This document shows positions 1 to 8,590 of a stretch of DNA of 33,437 bases, piece by piece. The stretch covers positions 1 through 33,437 of the forward strand of contig CAIRHD010000039.1 of assembly GCA_903878265.1 (NCBI GenBank). Reading direction: 5' to 3'. A program made the position numbers and the translations under genes. Below the pieces are notes generated by a model, which was given only the letters and a program-made list of their open reading frames with translations, had not been told where the DNA came from and searched no databases. The first letter of the stretch is position 1. Every line of letters starts with the position of its first letter. The DNA comes from an uncultured Bacteroidales bacterium. GTDB lineage: Bacteria > Bacteroidota > Bacteroidia > Bacteroidales > UBA4417.

Positions 1-1
1 C

Positions 2-304
2 CAGCCCGATACTATCGCAATCGAAAAAGCCAGTTCGCTCACAAGCCAGATGCTTGCAGCTTCTACTCTAACAGATTTTGAAAACTGCTTATACGAACAC
101 GAAAAACTTATAAGCAACCTTATTGGCTTACCGTCAATAAAACAGGGTCTTTTTAGCGATTTGCCTGGCGTAGTAAAATCATTGGGCGCATGGGGTGGTG
201 ATTTCTGTATGCTCACCTGGAACGACGACCCAAAACTGCTTTCAAGTTATTTAAAAAGTAAAGGCTTGGAAACATGGTTTAATTTCAACGAAATTGTACT
301 TTAG
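2..304 (+). CDS. GHMP kinase, GYDIA-type, C-terminal part (5' end outside window)
   Basis: This is the last 100 or so codons of a protein whose reading frame is open from the window edge. The visible part ends with a leucine-rich helix region, the glycine-containing block SLGAWGGDF and a short tail closing on NEIVL. That pattern recalls the C-terminus of the Bacteroidota GHMP kinases called the GYDIA family, which usually sit beside HMG-CoA reductase and diphosphomevalonate decarboxylase genes. The stop is 17 nt before the preferred ATG of the decarboxylase gene, and mevalonate kinase follows, so it is very likely a mevalonate-pathway gene. As mevalonate kinase and the decarboxylase are already present, phosphomevalonate kinase is the step left over; this is inference. 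The N-terminal ATP-binding motifs are not in the window. Confidence 0.72.
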   Translation, partial: QPDTIAIEKASSLTSQMLAASTLTDFENCLYEHEKLISNLIGLPSIKQGLFSDLPGVVKSLGAWGGDFCMLTWNDDPKLLSSYLKSKGLETWFNFNEIVL

Positions 305-321
305 CATCCAAATTAGTGCAG

Positions 322-1407
322 ATGACGAATTCTGATTTTACCGGCTTTAGATTAACAACTGCAATCCACCAAGAAGTTAGCGTTTCCTGGCAATCGCCAA
401 GCAACATAGCGTTGGTTAAATATTGGGGCAAAACCGGGCAACAATTGCCTGTTAACCCTTCGTTGAGCATGACTTTATCGAAAGCCTACACTCAAACTAA
501 ACTAACGGCTCTGCCCCGCGCAACCGAAGGTGAAATTGAACTCGATTTCTGGTTCGAGGGTTCGCAAAACCCAGCTTTTGGCCATCGGATAAGCAATTTT
601 TTACAGTCAGTTACCCAAATTTTTCCATGGCTTGTTCAGGTTAACCTGAAAATTGAAAGCCAAAATACTTTTCCACATTCGGCAGGAATTGCTTCTTCGG
701 CTTCGGCATTTAGCGCGTTGGCACTTTGCTTATGTTCGCTTGATGCGGACTTATTTGGAATACTTCACGTCGAAAACGAGTTGAGGACAAAAGCCTCCTA
801 CATTGCCCGTTTGGGATCAGGAAGTGCTTGCAGGTCATTGTTTCCGGGGTTTGCAGTTTGGGGAGCAACGAAAGCTCTTTCGGGTTCATCTAACCTATTT
901 GCAGTTTCAGTTGCAGAAACACACCCAGTTTTTGAAACACTTTGCGACACTATAATTTTGGTGAACAAGAAAGAAAAACTTATATCAAGTTCAGAAGGAC
1001 ATAAAAGGATGATCGGCCATCCTTTTGCTCAAGCAAGGGTAAAACAGGCGAAAAAGAACACCGCAGATTTACTCGAAGCCCTTAAAATTGGTGATAAACA
1101 AACTTTTATAAGGATTGTTGAAAACGAAGCTTTTACTTTGCATTCGCTAATGATGACCTCCGACCAAGGTTTTATGCTTATGCTGCCTGAAACTGTGAGG
1201 ATTATCGCACGTATTCAGGAATTAAGGCAAGAAACAGGATTGGATATTTGTTTCACACTCGATGCCGGCCCAAATGTTCATTTGCTCTATTTCAAGGAAC
1301 AGTTTGAACAAGTAAACAAATTAATTGTTGAAGATTTAGTTAAAAACGATAAACAAAACATGTTGATTTACGATTCATTTGGATTTGGCCCTGTTAAAGT
1401 AGGCTAA
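322..1407 (+). CDS. mvaD: diphosphomevalonate decarboxylase
   Basis: Catalyses ATP-dependent decarboxylation of mevalonate 5-diphosphate to isopentenyl diphosphate in the cytoplasm (EC 4.1.1.33), the last step of the mevalonate pathway. Seen in the protein: the family block NIALVKYWGK followed by LPVNPSLSMTLS near the N-terminus, the phosphate-binding loop HSAGIASSASAFSALAL, the SGSACRSLF block, and LDAGPNVH near the C-terminus, where the Asp (about residue 314) matches the catalytic Asp of the family. The length of 361 aa is slightly longer than the usual 320-340. A GTG six bases upstream (316) could also start it; the ATG at 322 is preferred because it is the stronger codon. It lies between two other GHMP-superfamily genes in one apparent operon. 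Confidence 0.93.
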   Translation: MTNSDFTGFRLTTAIHQEVSVSWQSPSNIALVKYWGKTGQQLPVNPSLSMTLSKAYTQTKLTALPRATEGEIELDFWFEGSQNPAFGHRISNFLQSVTQIFPWLVQVNLKIESQNTFPHSAGIASSASAFSALALCLCSLDADLFGILHVENELRTKASYIARLGSGSACRSLFPGFAVWGATKALSGSSNLFAVSVAETHPVFETLCDTIILVNKKEKLISSSEGHKRMIGHPFAQARVKQAKKNTADLLEALKIGDKQTFIRIVENEAFTLHSLMMTSDQGFMLMLPETVRIIARIQELRQETGLDICFTLDAGPNVHLLYFKEQFEQVNKLIVEDLVKNDKQNMLIYDSFGFGPVKVG

Positions 1408-1447
1408 TCCATGTAAATTCGACAGCACGTTTTATAAAAAGCACATA

Positions 1448-2413
1448 ATGAGCAAAAAAGCGGATATTTTTTACGGCAAAGTACTGTTGTTTGGCGAATA
1501 CAGTATATTGTTCAACTCAAAAGGACTAACAATTCCCTACACACATTTTACCGGACAGTTGAGTTTTATTAACGACGATAAATATACGGATTATGAATTC
1601 GCGTTGCAGTCGAACGTTCAACTGAAAGATTTTAGGGATTTTATGCTCGAATTGGAAGCTAAAGCGGGAATGCCATGTGACATAGATTTCAAAAGACTCA
1701 GCAACGATATTGAAAAGGGACTGTATTTTGAATCCAACATTCCGCAAGGCTACGGTATTGGTAGCTCAGGAGCTTTGGTGGCATCTATTTATGATAGGTA
1801 TTGCACCAATAAAATTGAGGCTAACGAATCCATTTCGGGTGAGAATATCAGCAAACTCAGGGAAATTTTCTCTATGCTCGAATCGCTCTTTCATGGAAAA
1901 AGCAGTGGCATCGACCCACTGAATTGCTACCTTCAACACCCTTTGCTCATTCATTCGCGCGAAGATATTTCTATTACAGGCGTGCCTCGCAGCAAGTTCG
2001 AAAGTGAAGGCGTTATATTTTTAGTCGATACCGGGAAAATTGGGAAAACAGCCCCTTTGGTGAACCATTTTTTAGAGCAAATGCGTTTCAAAGAATATGA
2101 AAACCTTTTTAGGACCGACTACATACCTTTTGTAAACCAATGTATTACCGATATTTTGAGTGGAAATATGCGCTCGTTTTTCCAATCGTTGATAAAGGTT
2201 TCCACATTTCAATTGGCGCATTTTACAAACATGATTCCCGAAAATTTTATGGCTGCATGGCAATGGGGGCTTGACAGCGGGAAATTCCAACTTAAACTTT
2301 GCGGATCAGGTGGTGGAGGCTTTTTATTGGGGTTTACAACTGATTATGTTGCCGCCAAAAATTATTTTTCGGGATTGAAACATGAAGTGATACCGGTTTA
2401 TAAATCGGTGTGA
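1448..2413 (+). CDS. mvk: mevalonate kinase (GHMP family)
   Basis: Likely phosphorylates mevalonate to mevalonate 5-phosphate (EC 2.7.1.36). The 321-aa protein has the N-terminal GHMP segment GKVLLFGEYSIL (residues 10-21), the ATP-binding loop PQGYGIGSSGALVA (99-112), the HGKSSGIDPLNCY block typical of mevalonate kinases, and the C-terminal glycine motif LCGSGGGGFLLGF. It starts 40 nt after the decarboxylase stop, in the same direction, with no terminator between them, so co-transcription is expected. Together with its two upstream neighbours it makes three consecutive GHMP-superfamily genes. Another GHMP substrate cannot be excluded from sequence alone, but the neighbourhood fits mevalonate well. 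Confidence 0.88.
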   Translation: MSKKADIFYGKVLLFGEYSILFNSKGLTIPYTHFTGQLSFINDDKYTDYEFALQSNVQLKDFRDFMLELEAKAGMPCDIDFKRLSNDIEKGLYFESNIPQGYGIGSSGALVASIYDRYCTNKIEANESISGENISKLREIFSMLESLFHGKSSGIDPLNCYLQHPLLIHSREDISITGVPRSKFESEGVIFLVDTGKIGKTAPLVNHFLEQMRFKEYENLFRTDYIPFVNQCITDILSGNMRSFFQSLIKVSTFQLAHFTNMIPENFMAAWQWGLDSGKFQLKLCGSGGGGFLLGFTTDYVAAKNYFSGLKHEVIPVYKSV

Positions 2414-2492
2414 TCCAGCTGCTTACTAATTTCGTTCTTGTTGATTGATTTTAAAACTTTAATAGGCTGTCAAACCTTATAATAGTGAAATT

Positions 2493-4136
2493 ATGCAAAG
2501 CCCATTCACACTCACCGGACAAATTGTTGATGTAGTAGCAGGCAAAACATTTCCTGGCAAACTTGAAATTGTTGATGGCAAAATAGCTTCTGTTTCGCTA
2601 TGCGAAGATGCAGAAAACCAATTTATTGTTCCAGGCTTGATTGATGCCCACGTACATATTGAAAGCTCGATGCTGGTGCCGGCGGAATTTGCAAGGCTGG
2701 CAGTGGTACACGGAACCACTGCAACGGTTTCCGACCCTCACGAGATTGCCAATGTGCTGGGGATGGATGGCGTGGATTTTATGATAGAAAACGGTAACCT
2801 TACGCCTTTTAAATTCCATTTTGGTGCGCCATCCTGCGTTCCTGCAACTGGTTTCGAATCTTCAGGAGCGGTCATTGATTCCAGTCAAATAGAACAATTG
2901 CTAAAAAGGGAAGATATTTTTTACCTTTCGGAAATGATGAATTTCCCGGGTGTAATTTTTGGCGACAAAGAAGTGCATCAAAAACTTGCATTCGCAAAGC
3001 AATATAATAAACCGATTGATGGCCACGCACCGGGTTTGGATACAGAAAACATCGGCAAATATGCAGCTTCCGGAATCACAACCGACCATGAATGCACCAA
3101 CATTGCCGAAGCAATAGACAAAATAAATGCAGGGATGCACATTTTAATCCGGGAAGGAAGCGCCGCACGGAATTTCGATGCGTTGGTTTCGCTGTTAGGC
3201 ACACATCCCGAAAAAGTTATGTTTTGCAGCGACGACAAGCATCCCGACGACCTTGTAGCCGGCCACATAAACCTGCTTATAAAACGTGCGATAAAAATGG
3301 GGTTTGATGCAATGGCGGTTCTCAGGGCATGCACCCTAAACCCTGTTAAACACTACAAACTCACTTCAGGATTGCTGCAAGCTGGTGATGCCGCCGATTT
3401 GGTTATTGTTGATAGCCTCAAGGATTTCAACGTGAAGCAAACATATATTAATGGCAATTTGGTGGCAGCTGAAGGAAAAACGCTTTTGCAGCCATCGAGC
3501 TACCAAACTCCTAACTGTTTCAAGGCCCAACCAATCAAAGCATCTGACCTTGAAATGGAAGCGGAGAATGGGAAACTGAAAGTGATAAGAGCTTTTGATG
3601 GCGATTTGGTAACAGGGAATTTTTTGACAAATCCGCTTGTTGCGGATGGAAAAGTGGTGAGCGATGTCGAAAAGGATATTTTAAAAATCACTGTAATAAA
3701 CCGTTACGAACTTTCAAAACCAGCCATAGGATTTATAACAGGTTTTGGGTTGCAGCGAGGAGCAATGGCCTCAACGGTAGCCCACGACAGCCATAACATT
3801 ATTTGCATTGGAACCAACGATGCCGACATGGTTTCGGCAATCAACAGCCTGGTAGCAAATAAAGGCGGGATTGCTGTTGTTGATGGGGGAAACATCGATA
3901 TTCTTGCCTTGCCTGTTGCCGGGCTGATGGCTGCTGCCGATGGCTACGCTGTTGCCAAAAAGTATGAGAGCATCAATAAAAAAGCCATAACTCTTGGCGG
4001 GCCGCTTAAAGCTCCTTTTATGACGCTTTCGTTCATGGCATTGCTGGTTATCCCTGAATTGAAACTTAGCGACAAAGGTCTTTTCGATGGACTAAAATTT
4101 GAATTTACTGATCTTTTTGAGCCAACTTTGGCATGA
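2493..4136 (+). CDS. ade: adenine deaminase
   Basis: Predicted to convert adenine to hypoxanthine and ammonia in purine salvage (EC 3.5.4.2). At 547 aa it has the normal length and the two-part structure: an amidohydrolase domain with the metal-binding DAHVHIESS segment (about residues 51-59), GTTATVSDPHEIANVLG, DGHAPGL and CSDDKHPDDL, then the adenine deaminase C-terminal domain with GFGLQRGAMASTVAHDSHN and IGTNDADM. It starts 79 nt after the mevalonate kinase stop and is followed by a rho-independent hairpin, so it could be the last gene of that transcript or have its own promoter; I saw no exact TAnnTTTG box in the short gap. Confidence 0.95.
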   Translation: MQSPFTLTGQIVDVVAGKTFPGKLEIVDGKIASVSLCEDAENQFIVPGLIDAHVHIESSMLVPAEFARLAVVHGTTATVSDPHEIANVLGMDGVDFMIENGNLTPFKFHFGAPSCVPATGFESSGAVIDSSQIEQLLKREDIFYLSEMMNFPGVIFGDKEVHQKLAFAKQYNKPIDGHAPGLDTENIGKYAASGITTDHECTNIAEAIDKINAGMHILIREGSAARNFDALVSLLGTHPEKVMFCSDDKHPDDLVAGHINLLIKRAIKMGFDAMAVLRACTLNPVKHYKLTSGLLQAGDAADLVIVDSLKDFNVKQTYINGNLVAAEGKTLLQPSSYQTPNCFKAQPIKASDLEMEAENGKLKVIRAFDGDLVTGNFLTNPLVADGKVVSDVEKDILKITVINRYELSKPAIGFITGFGLQRGAMASTVAHDSHNIICIGTNDADMVSAINSLVANKGGIAVVDGGNIDILALPVAGLMAAADGYAVAKKYESINKKAITLGGPLKAPFMTLSFMALLVIPELKLSDKGLFDGLKFEFTDLFEPTLA

Positions 4137-4148
4137 TAAAATACTTTT

Positions 4149-4171
4149 TAGGCTTTTAGAAGCCTGTTTTT
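4149..4171 (+). terminator. rho-independent terminator after ade
   Basis: AGGCTT (4150-4155) and AAGCCT (4160-4165) form a six-base-pair stem with a TTAG loop, extendable by a T-G wobble, followed by five T at 4167-4171. It lies 12 nt after the ade stop. Confidence 0.7.
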
Positions 4172-4250
4172 AGATGGTTTGTTTAGTTTTGTGCGTGTTT
4201 ATTGGCATTTGGGATACTGTATAAATCTGATTATGATTAACTTATAAAAT

Positions 4251-4260
4251 TTTGATCAAA
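4251..4260. promoter_or_regulatory. 10-bp palindrome upstream of the arsR-type promoter
   Basis: TTTGATCAAA is a perfect 10-base palindrome about 28 bases before the -33-like element of the arsR-type gene. It might be a protein-binding site, but in AT-rich intergenic DNA a palindrome of this length can occur by chance. Confidence 0.25.
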
Positions 4261-4287
4261 CACATTAATATTTTTACATATTTACGA

Positions 4288-4315
4288 TTGTATAATGTAT
4301 TTATTTATACTTTTG
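4288..4315 (+). promoter_or_regulatory. Bacteroidota-type promoter of the arsR-like gene, with overlapping inverted repeat
   Basis: TACTTTTG at 4308-4315 is an exact match to the TAnnTTTG -7 box, and TTG at 4288-4290 sits 17 nt upstream as the -33 element. The predicted transcript starts near 4320, just before the ATG at 4334, so any start codon further upstream (for example 4295) is unlikely. Between the two elements lies the inverted repeat GTATAA (4290-4295) / TTATAC (4305-4310), where a dimeric repressor could block transcription. Confidence 0.6.
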
Positions 4316-4333
4316 CAAAAAAATATTTATAAA

Positions 4334-4639
4334 ATGACAGATCAGATTAAACTTGACATTGTAAAACTTGAAGCAGCGGCAAGCAAACTGCGTGCAATGG
4401 CTCACCCAATGCGTATAGCCATTATTGAATTGCTGAACAACAACAAGAAACTTAATGTTACCGAAATATACGAAGCTCTGCACATTGAACAGGCAGCAGC
4501 ATCGCACCACCTCAATATTTTGAAAAGCAAAGGAATCTTAGCATCAAAACGTGATGGCAAGCAAATCCATTATTCGCTGAAAAACAATACGCTTCTTGAT
4601 ATTATTGTTTGTATCAACAAATGTAACGAAGCCCAATAA
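4334..4639 (+). CDS. ArsR/SmtB-type winged-helix transcriptional regulator
   Basis: A 101-aa DNA-binding regulator of ArsR type. The helix-turn-helix runs through LNVTEIYEALHIEQAAASHHLNIL in overlapping segments (about residues 40-63), followed by the wing SKGILASKRDGKQIHYSL. The metal site in helix 3 known from ArsR (ELCVCDL) is absent. Two cysteines near the C-terminus (C93 and C97, CINKC) could be a different metal- or redox-sensing site. The start at 4334 was chosen because the promoter -7 box lies at 4308-4315 and because the family begins shortly before the first helix. No transporter or detoxification gene is adjacent, so its target is unknown; autoregulation is plausible from the inverted repeat in its own promoter. 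Confidence 0.87.
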   Translation: MTDQIKLDIVKLEAAASKLRAMAHPMRIAIIELLNNNKKLNVTEIYEALHIEQAAASHHLNILKSKGILASKRDGKQIHYSLKNNTLLDIIVCINKCNEAQ

Positions 4640-4675
4640 TACTGCAATATATTTCTGTTTCGTTCAGTTTTCTGT

Positions 4676-6379
4676 TTATAAATCCCATGTTTCATCCAGT
4701 TCCCAATTGGTGCGCACCTCGAATATTTTGGGGTGAACAAGCACTTTTTCGGGCTGGATTTTCTTTATAAATTCACCAGTATCCCATCTTCCGTTTCTGT
4801 TTGCATCTTTAATCGCTTTGAGTCCATATTTTGCTGGAGGCAACAACCCGAAATCTATCTTCCTATCAGTTGTTACAATTTGCTGGTCTAAAACCGAACC
4901 TTTTTCTGAAAGAAGCTGTATAATCACTGGGCAACTTTGTTCCTTTCGCTTAAGAGTTACTGCAAACCTGCCATACTCCTCAATGTCGCGCATCTGGAAA
5001 ACAACATGCGTCGAATCGCAAGAATCACTGTAAATATCAATAAATGAACTTTTTGGAATATATAAATCGTAACCATCCTTAGAATTCCATTTGTAGGTTA
5101 CCAATAATTTCCGGTGTATGCTGTCGGCAAAATGGGCGGTTGGCGTAATTGTGGTTGTGTCTTTTTCGGTTTTACATATAAGTTTGAGCGCGTTTAAATC
5201 GAATTGCTTTACCGGGTTGGCGAAGGAAAGCATGAGAGGTTTATCGTATCCCAACTGCACACCACTAAGCGAAGTAGCATATTTCAACGATTCGGAAGCA
5301 TTGGTTTTTTTGTTTTTAGCACTTGCTTTCATCGTTGTGGAAATAGTTATGGTATCCAAAACTATTCCCTCATCCGAAATTTCCAGGTTCAGTGTATCCG
5401 GTTTGTTAAGCAGCCAAGCATTTAGGGTATCGGTGGTGCGGTTCCATTCAAGTATCGACCACGGCAGAGAATCAGACACATTTAAAGCTCGAAATGATGG
5501 ATTGGCCATGCTGTACCTGAAAACTACTGAAAGCCTGTTTTTCGCTGCAATTGAATTTTTTAGGATTCGCTGAACAGAATCAGGTTCCGGGAAGAGATCA
5601 AGAGAAATAAAATTTTGCCTGTCCGCTTCAAGTTTTTTAATTGCATTTGTATCATTTTGGCTTGCTGCATTATAAAATGGCATTACCGAATCGGATCTGA
5701 ACCCAATGTATTCGGTAGGTAGGTTATACATATAATCGCTGTTCCCATCAATAAGTGCAACAGCGCGATATTTGCCCGAAGCGAGGCTGTTAAGCCTGAA
5801 ACTCCCGTTTTCCAAGGTGCGCGAAACGTACATCGGTATTTGCTTCATGGGCAACGAATCGGTAAAATCGTTGTAAAGCATTACAAGTGCTCCTTTTGCA
5901 GGCATTCGTGTAAAAGCATCAGTAACATTTCCCGAAAGGCTGAGGGAATCGATTTCGGAGCCGGTGGAGAATGCAAAATTAAAATTGGTAAGCGGGTTTG
6001 CTTCGGTATTATCAACAATGGCATCGCCAAAGTAAAAGTTGTATGTGGTATTGCTGCGTAGCGAATCCTCAAGTTTTATCACAACGGCATGGCCTTTGAC
6101 TTTTATATCTGGCAATTTGCCCATTGGTGGCGAAATCAGCAGAAATTTTTCAGTCGTTTTTAACTGGATATATTCATCAAAATCGATGGTTATTTTATCT
6201 CCTTTAAAGTTAGTTGAAAGGTTTTGAGGCTGCGAACTTACCATCTTTGGCGGGATAATGTCCTTTGGGCCGCCAGTTGGTACAACTATGGTGGCACACG
6301 ACAAGGCATATATAACCGTGCTTACCGGAATGCATAACTTTAGGATTTGTCGGAAATATAGTTGTAGGCCCAATGGCAT
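4676..6379 (-). CDS. Ig-like domain (Big_5-type) surface lipoprotein
   Basis: Predicted lipoprotein of about 567 aa from a family widespread in Bacteroidota whose function is unknown. From the ATG at 6379 the protein begins with a short charged start, a hydrophobic stretch and ALSC, a near lipobox, then the family hallmark PTGGPKDIIPP and the Ig-like domain with ITIDFDEYIQL and KGHAVVIKLEDSLRSNTTYNF in overlapping pieces. The C-terminus has DANRNGRWDTGEF and a WELDETW ending typical of these proteins. The open frame extends to 6478, but the extension does not look like a signal peptide, and a -7-like box at 6402-6409 lies inside it. It is divergent from the M1 peptidase gene and convergent with the arsR-like gene, 36 nt apart. 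Confidence 0.8.
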   Translation of the reverse strand: MPLGLQLYFRQILKLCIPVSTVIYALSCATIVVPTGGPKDIIPPKMVSSQPQNLSTNFKGDKITIDFDEYIQLKTTEKFLLISPPMGKLPDIKVKGHAVVIKLEDSLRSNTTYNFYFGDAIVDNTEANPLTNFNFAFSTGSEIDSLSLSGNVTDAFTRMPAKGALVMLYNDFTDSLPMKQIPMYVSRTLENGSFRLNSLASGKYRAVALIDGNSDYMYNLPTEYIGFRSDSVMPFYNAASQNDTNAIKKLEADRQNFISLDLFPEPDSVQRILKNSIAAKNRLSVVFRYSMANPSFRALNVSDSLPWSILEWNRTTDTLNAWLLNKPDTLNLEISDEGIVLDTITISTTMKASAKNKKTNASESLKYATSLSGVQLGYDKPLMLSFANPVKQFDLNALKLICKTEKDTTTITPTAHFADSIHRKLLVTYKWNSKDGYDLYIPKSSFIDIYSDSCDSTHVVFQMRDIEEYGRFAVTLKRKEQSCPVIIQLLSEKGSVLDQQIVTTDRKIDFGLLPPAKYGLKAIKDANRNGRWDTGEFIKKIQPEKVLVHPKIFEVRTNWELDETWDL

Positions 6380-6401
6380 ATTGTTTAAGGATTTGCTTTT
6401 G

Positions 6402-6409
6402 CAAAGATG
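6402..6409 (-). promoter_or_regulatory. possible -7 box for the Ig-like lipoprotein gene
   Basis: On the minus strand this reads CATCTTTG, seven of eight bases of TAnnTTTG, 22 nt before the preferred ATG at 6379. No good -33 element was seen, so this is tentative. Confidence 0.35.
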
Positions 6410-6550
6410 GGAAAAAATCGGTGAGGTCGTGGCATTTTCTACACCTTCGCCGCTGTTTTCAGCCAGATGAATAATCAAAATAAATTCCCCAACCCGTTTT
6501 TTGTGGCATTATGAAATTTATTTTCTGCATTATTTTCTGCTCTTATGCCG

Positions 6551-6558
6551 TACCTTTA
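6551..6558 (+). promoter_or_regulatory. possible -7 box for the M1 peptidase gene
   Basis: TACCTTTA matches seven of eight bases of TAnnTTTG and lies 26 nt before the ATG at 6585. This supports the start at 6585 rather than the in-frame ATG at 6501. No clear -33 element is visible. Confidence 0.35.
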
Positions 6559-6584
6559 CATCTTTAAAACTAACAATATCCATC

Positions 6585-8540
6585 ATGAAAAATTTTTTCA
6601 GCCACATATTTATCCTGCTTTTCCTTTATGGCAGCAGCACCGGCTTGTTTGCTCAGCAGGAGCCTTCAATAAGCAACCTTAGTATAATTTCAGGCAGCGA
6701 AAAACAAGCTTACCAGCAACTTACAAAACCCCACGAAACCCAACTCGTGAATAACTACGATTTAAAATACCATAGGTTTTATTGGTTTGCCGACCCTGCG
6801 CAAGCCTATATACGCGGAGCGGTTACCTCGTATTTTGTAGCAACACAAGCCTTAATGACCAGCATACAATTTGAGCTTAACGCGTCCATGTCTGCCGATT
6901 CCGCTTCCCACCATGGGTTTATGTATAATGTTAACCATACAGGGAATATTGTGACAGTCCCTTTTGGCGAAATTACTGCTGTTGGCACATTGGATTCGGT
7001 TACGGTTTACTACCATGGAAACCCAACGATAAGTGGCTTCGGGTCTTTTGGAAATGGGGTTCATGGTGGCGCACCAGGTATGTGGACACTTTCGGAACCT
7101 TATGGTGCTGCCGACTGGTGGCCATCAAAAAATGACCTTACCGATAAGATTGATTCCATTGATGTGTATGTAGTTACGCCCAAAGGAAACCACGTTGCCA
7201 GCAATGGGGTTTTGGTTAGCGAAACACCTTTCGGAATTAATTTTACGCTCGCACATTGGAAACACCGTTACCCTATTGTATCTTATCTGATTGCAATTGC
7301 TTCGACCAATTACGCCCGGTTTTCTGATTATTATGTAACCGGCAACGACTCTCTACAGGTTTTAAATTACGTTTATCCCGAAGATTCGCTTGCGTTGCGA
7401 GAAAATGCTAAAACAGTACTACCAAGCATGGCACTTTTCGAAGAATTATTTACACCTTACCCTTTTCGTGCCGAGAAATATGGCCATGCGCAGTTTGGCT
7501 GGGGTGGTGGAATGGAACACCAAACCATGACTTTTTTAGGAAAAGGGGCATTTAACCATGAAATCATCGCGCACGAACTGGCACACCAATGGTTTGGCGA
7601 TATGATTACCTGTGGTTCGTGGCAGGATATTTGGCTTAACGAAGGTTTCGCAACCTATTGTGCTGGACTTACTTACGAATATTTATTTGATGGCTATTAC
7701 TGGCCAATCTGGAAAAACAACAATATTTCCTATGTATGCACCCAGCCTGGAGGCTCGGTGTTTTGCGATGACACCACAAACGTGGGCAGGATTTTTGATT
7801 CGCGGCTTTCGTATAGCAAAGGCGCGGTATTGTTGCATACCTTGCGTTGGGTAGTTGGCGACGAAGCTTTCTTTGCAGGAATGAAGAACTATTTGAATGA
7901 CCCAAAATTAAAAAATGGGTTTGCCAGAACAATTGATTTTCAAAAACATATAGAAGCCACATCAGGAAAGGATCTAACCGAGTTTTTTGCCGATTGGTTT
8001 TATGGCCAAGGATTCCCAACCTATACAGTGGAAGTAGGGCAATTGCCTGAATATCAAACTTCTGTAACCATTTTCCAGAGCCAGTCGGATGCTTCAGTTT
8101 CGTTTTTCGAGATGCCTGTGCCAGTAAAGTTTTATGGTGGCGGAAAGGATACTTTATTGGTTTTTAACCATACTTATTCCGGCCAGATGTTCTTGACCAA
8201 TCTGGATTTTGCTATTGATTCGATTAAATTTGACCCCGATTTATGGCTGATTTCTACCCTCGACACAATAACATTAGGCAAATCAGACTTGCCTATAGGA
8301 AAAAGCCTTACATTATTGCCCAACCCTGCAAATGATTTTCTAATTGTAAAACACAACCTTATTGAAATCAATTCCTTAGAAATAATTGCCATGGATGGAA
8401 AGCGGGAAAATATCCAATATGGAATGCAGGGCAAAGAGAACTTGAAAATAAGCACAAACCAATTAAAGCCAGGGATTTACATCCTTCGTTTGGCATATTG
8501 GAATGGTATTGTGGCAAGAAAGTTTGTGGTAAAAAGATAG
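6585..8540 (+). CDS. secreted M1 family zinc metallopeptidase with T9SS sorting domain
   Basis: A 651-aa exported aminopeptidase-like protein. It starts with a signal peptide (MKNFFSHIF to LFAQQ), then the M1 beta-sandwich domain, and the catalytic domain with HELAH (residues 330-334) and NEGFA, whose Glu353 is 18 residues after the second His, as in gluzincins. The segment before it reads GGGMEH where the classical exopeptidase motif is GxMEN, so the usual Asn is a His. The C-terminal 75 residues begin with LLPNPANDF and end with GIYILRL and KFVVKR, the layout of a type A T9SS sorting domain, so the protein should cross the outer membrane by type IX secretion. The start at 6585 gives the signal peptide; the longer frame from 6501 does not. 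Confidence 0.9.
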   Translation: MKNFFSHIFILLFLYGSSTGLFAQQEPSISNLSIISGSEKQAYQQLTKPHETQLVNNYDLKYHRFYWFADPAQAYIRGAVTSYFVATQALMTSIQFELNASMSADSASHHGFMYNVNHTGNIVTVPFGEITAVGTLDSVTVYYHGNPTISGFGSFGNGVHGGAPGMWTLSEPYGAADWWPSKNDLTDKIDSIDVYVVTPKGNHVASNGVLVSETPFGINFTLAHWKHRYPIVSYLIAIASTNYARFSDYYVTGNDSLQVLNYVYPEDSLALRENAKTVLPSMALFEELFTPYPFRAEKYGHAQFGWGGGMEHQTMTFLGKGAFNHEIIAHELAHQWFGDMITCGSWQDIWLNEGFATYCAGLTYEYLFDGYYWPIWKNNNISYVCTQPGGSVFCDDTTNVGRIFDSRLSYSKGAVLLHTLRWVVGDEAFFAGMKNYLNDPKLKNGFARTIDFQKHIEATSGKDLTEFFADWFYGQGFPTYTVEVGQLPEYQTSVTIFQSQSDASVSFFEMPVPVKFYGGGKDTLLVFNHTYSGQMFLTNLDFAIDSIKFDPDLWLISTLDTITLGKSDLPIGKSLTLLPNPANDFLIVKHNLIEINSLEIIAMDGKRENIQYGMQGKENLKISTNQLKPGIYILRLAYWNGIVARKFVVKR

Positions 8541-8590
8541 GGGAACGAGTGAGAAATGTTCCAGGACGGTGAGCGAAGTCGAAATGCAAG

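Noticed and set aside
4295-4333. N-terminal extension of the arsR-type gene
   Set aside because: The extension contains the promoter -7 box and reads as low-complexity hydrophobic residues.
6380-6478. N-terminal extension of the Ig-like lipoprotein
   Set aside because: It would bury the lipoprotein signal 33 residues inside the protein and overlaps a -7-like box.
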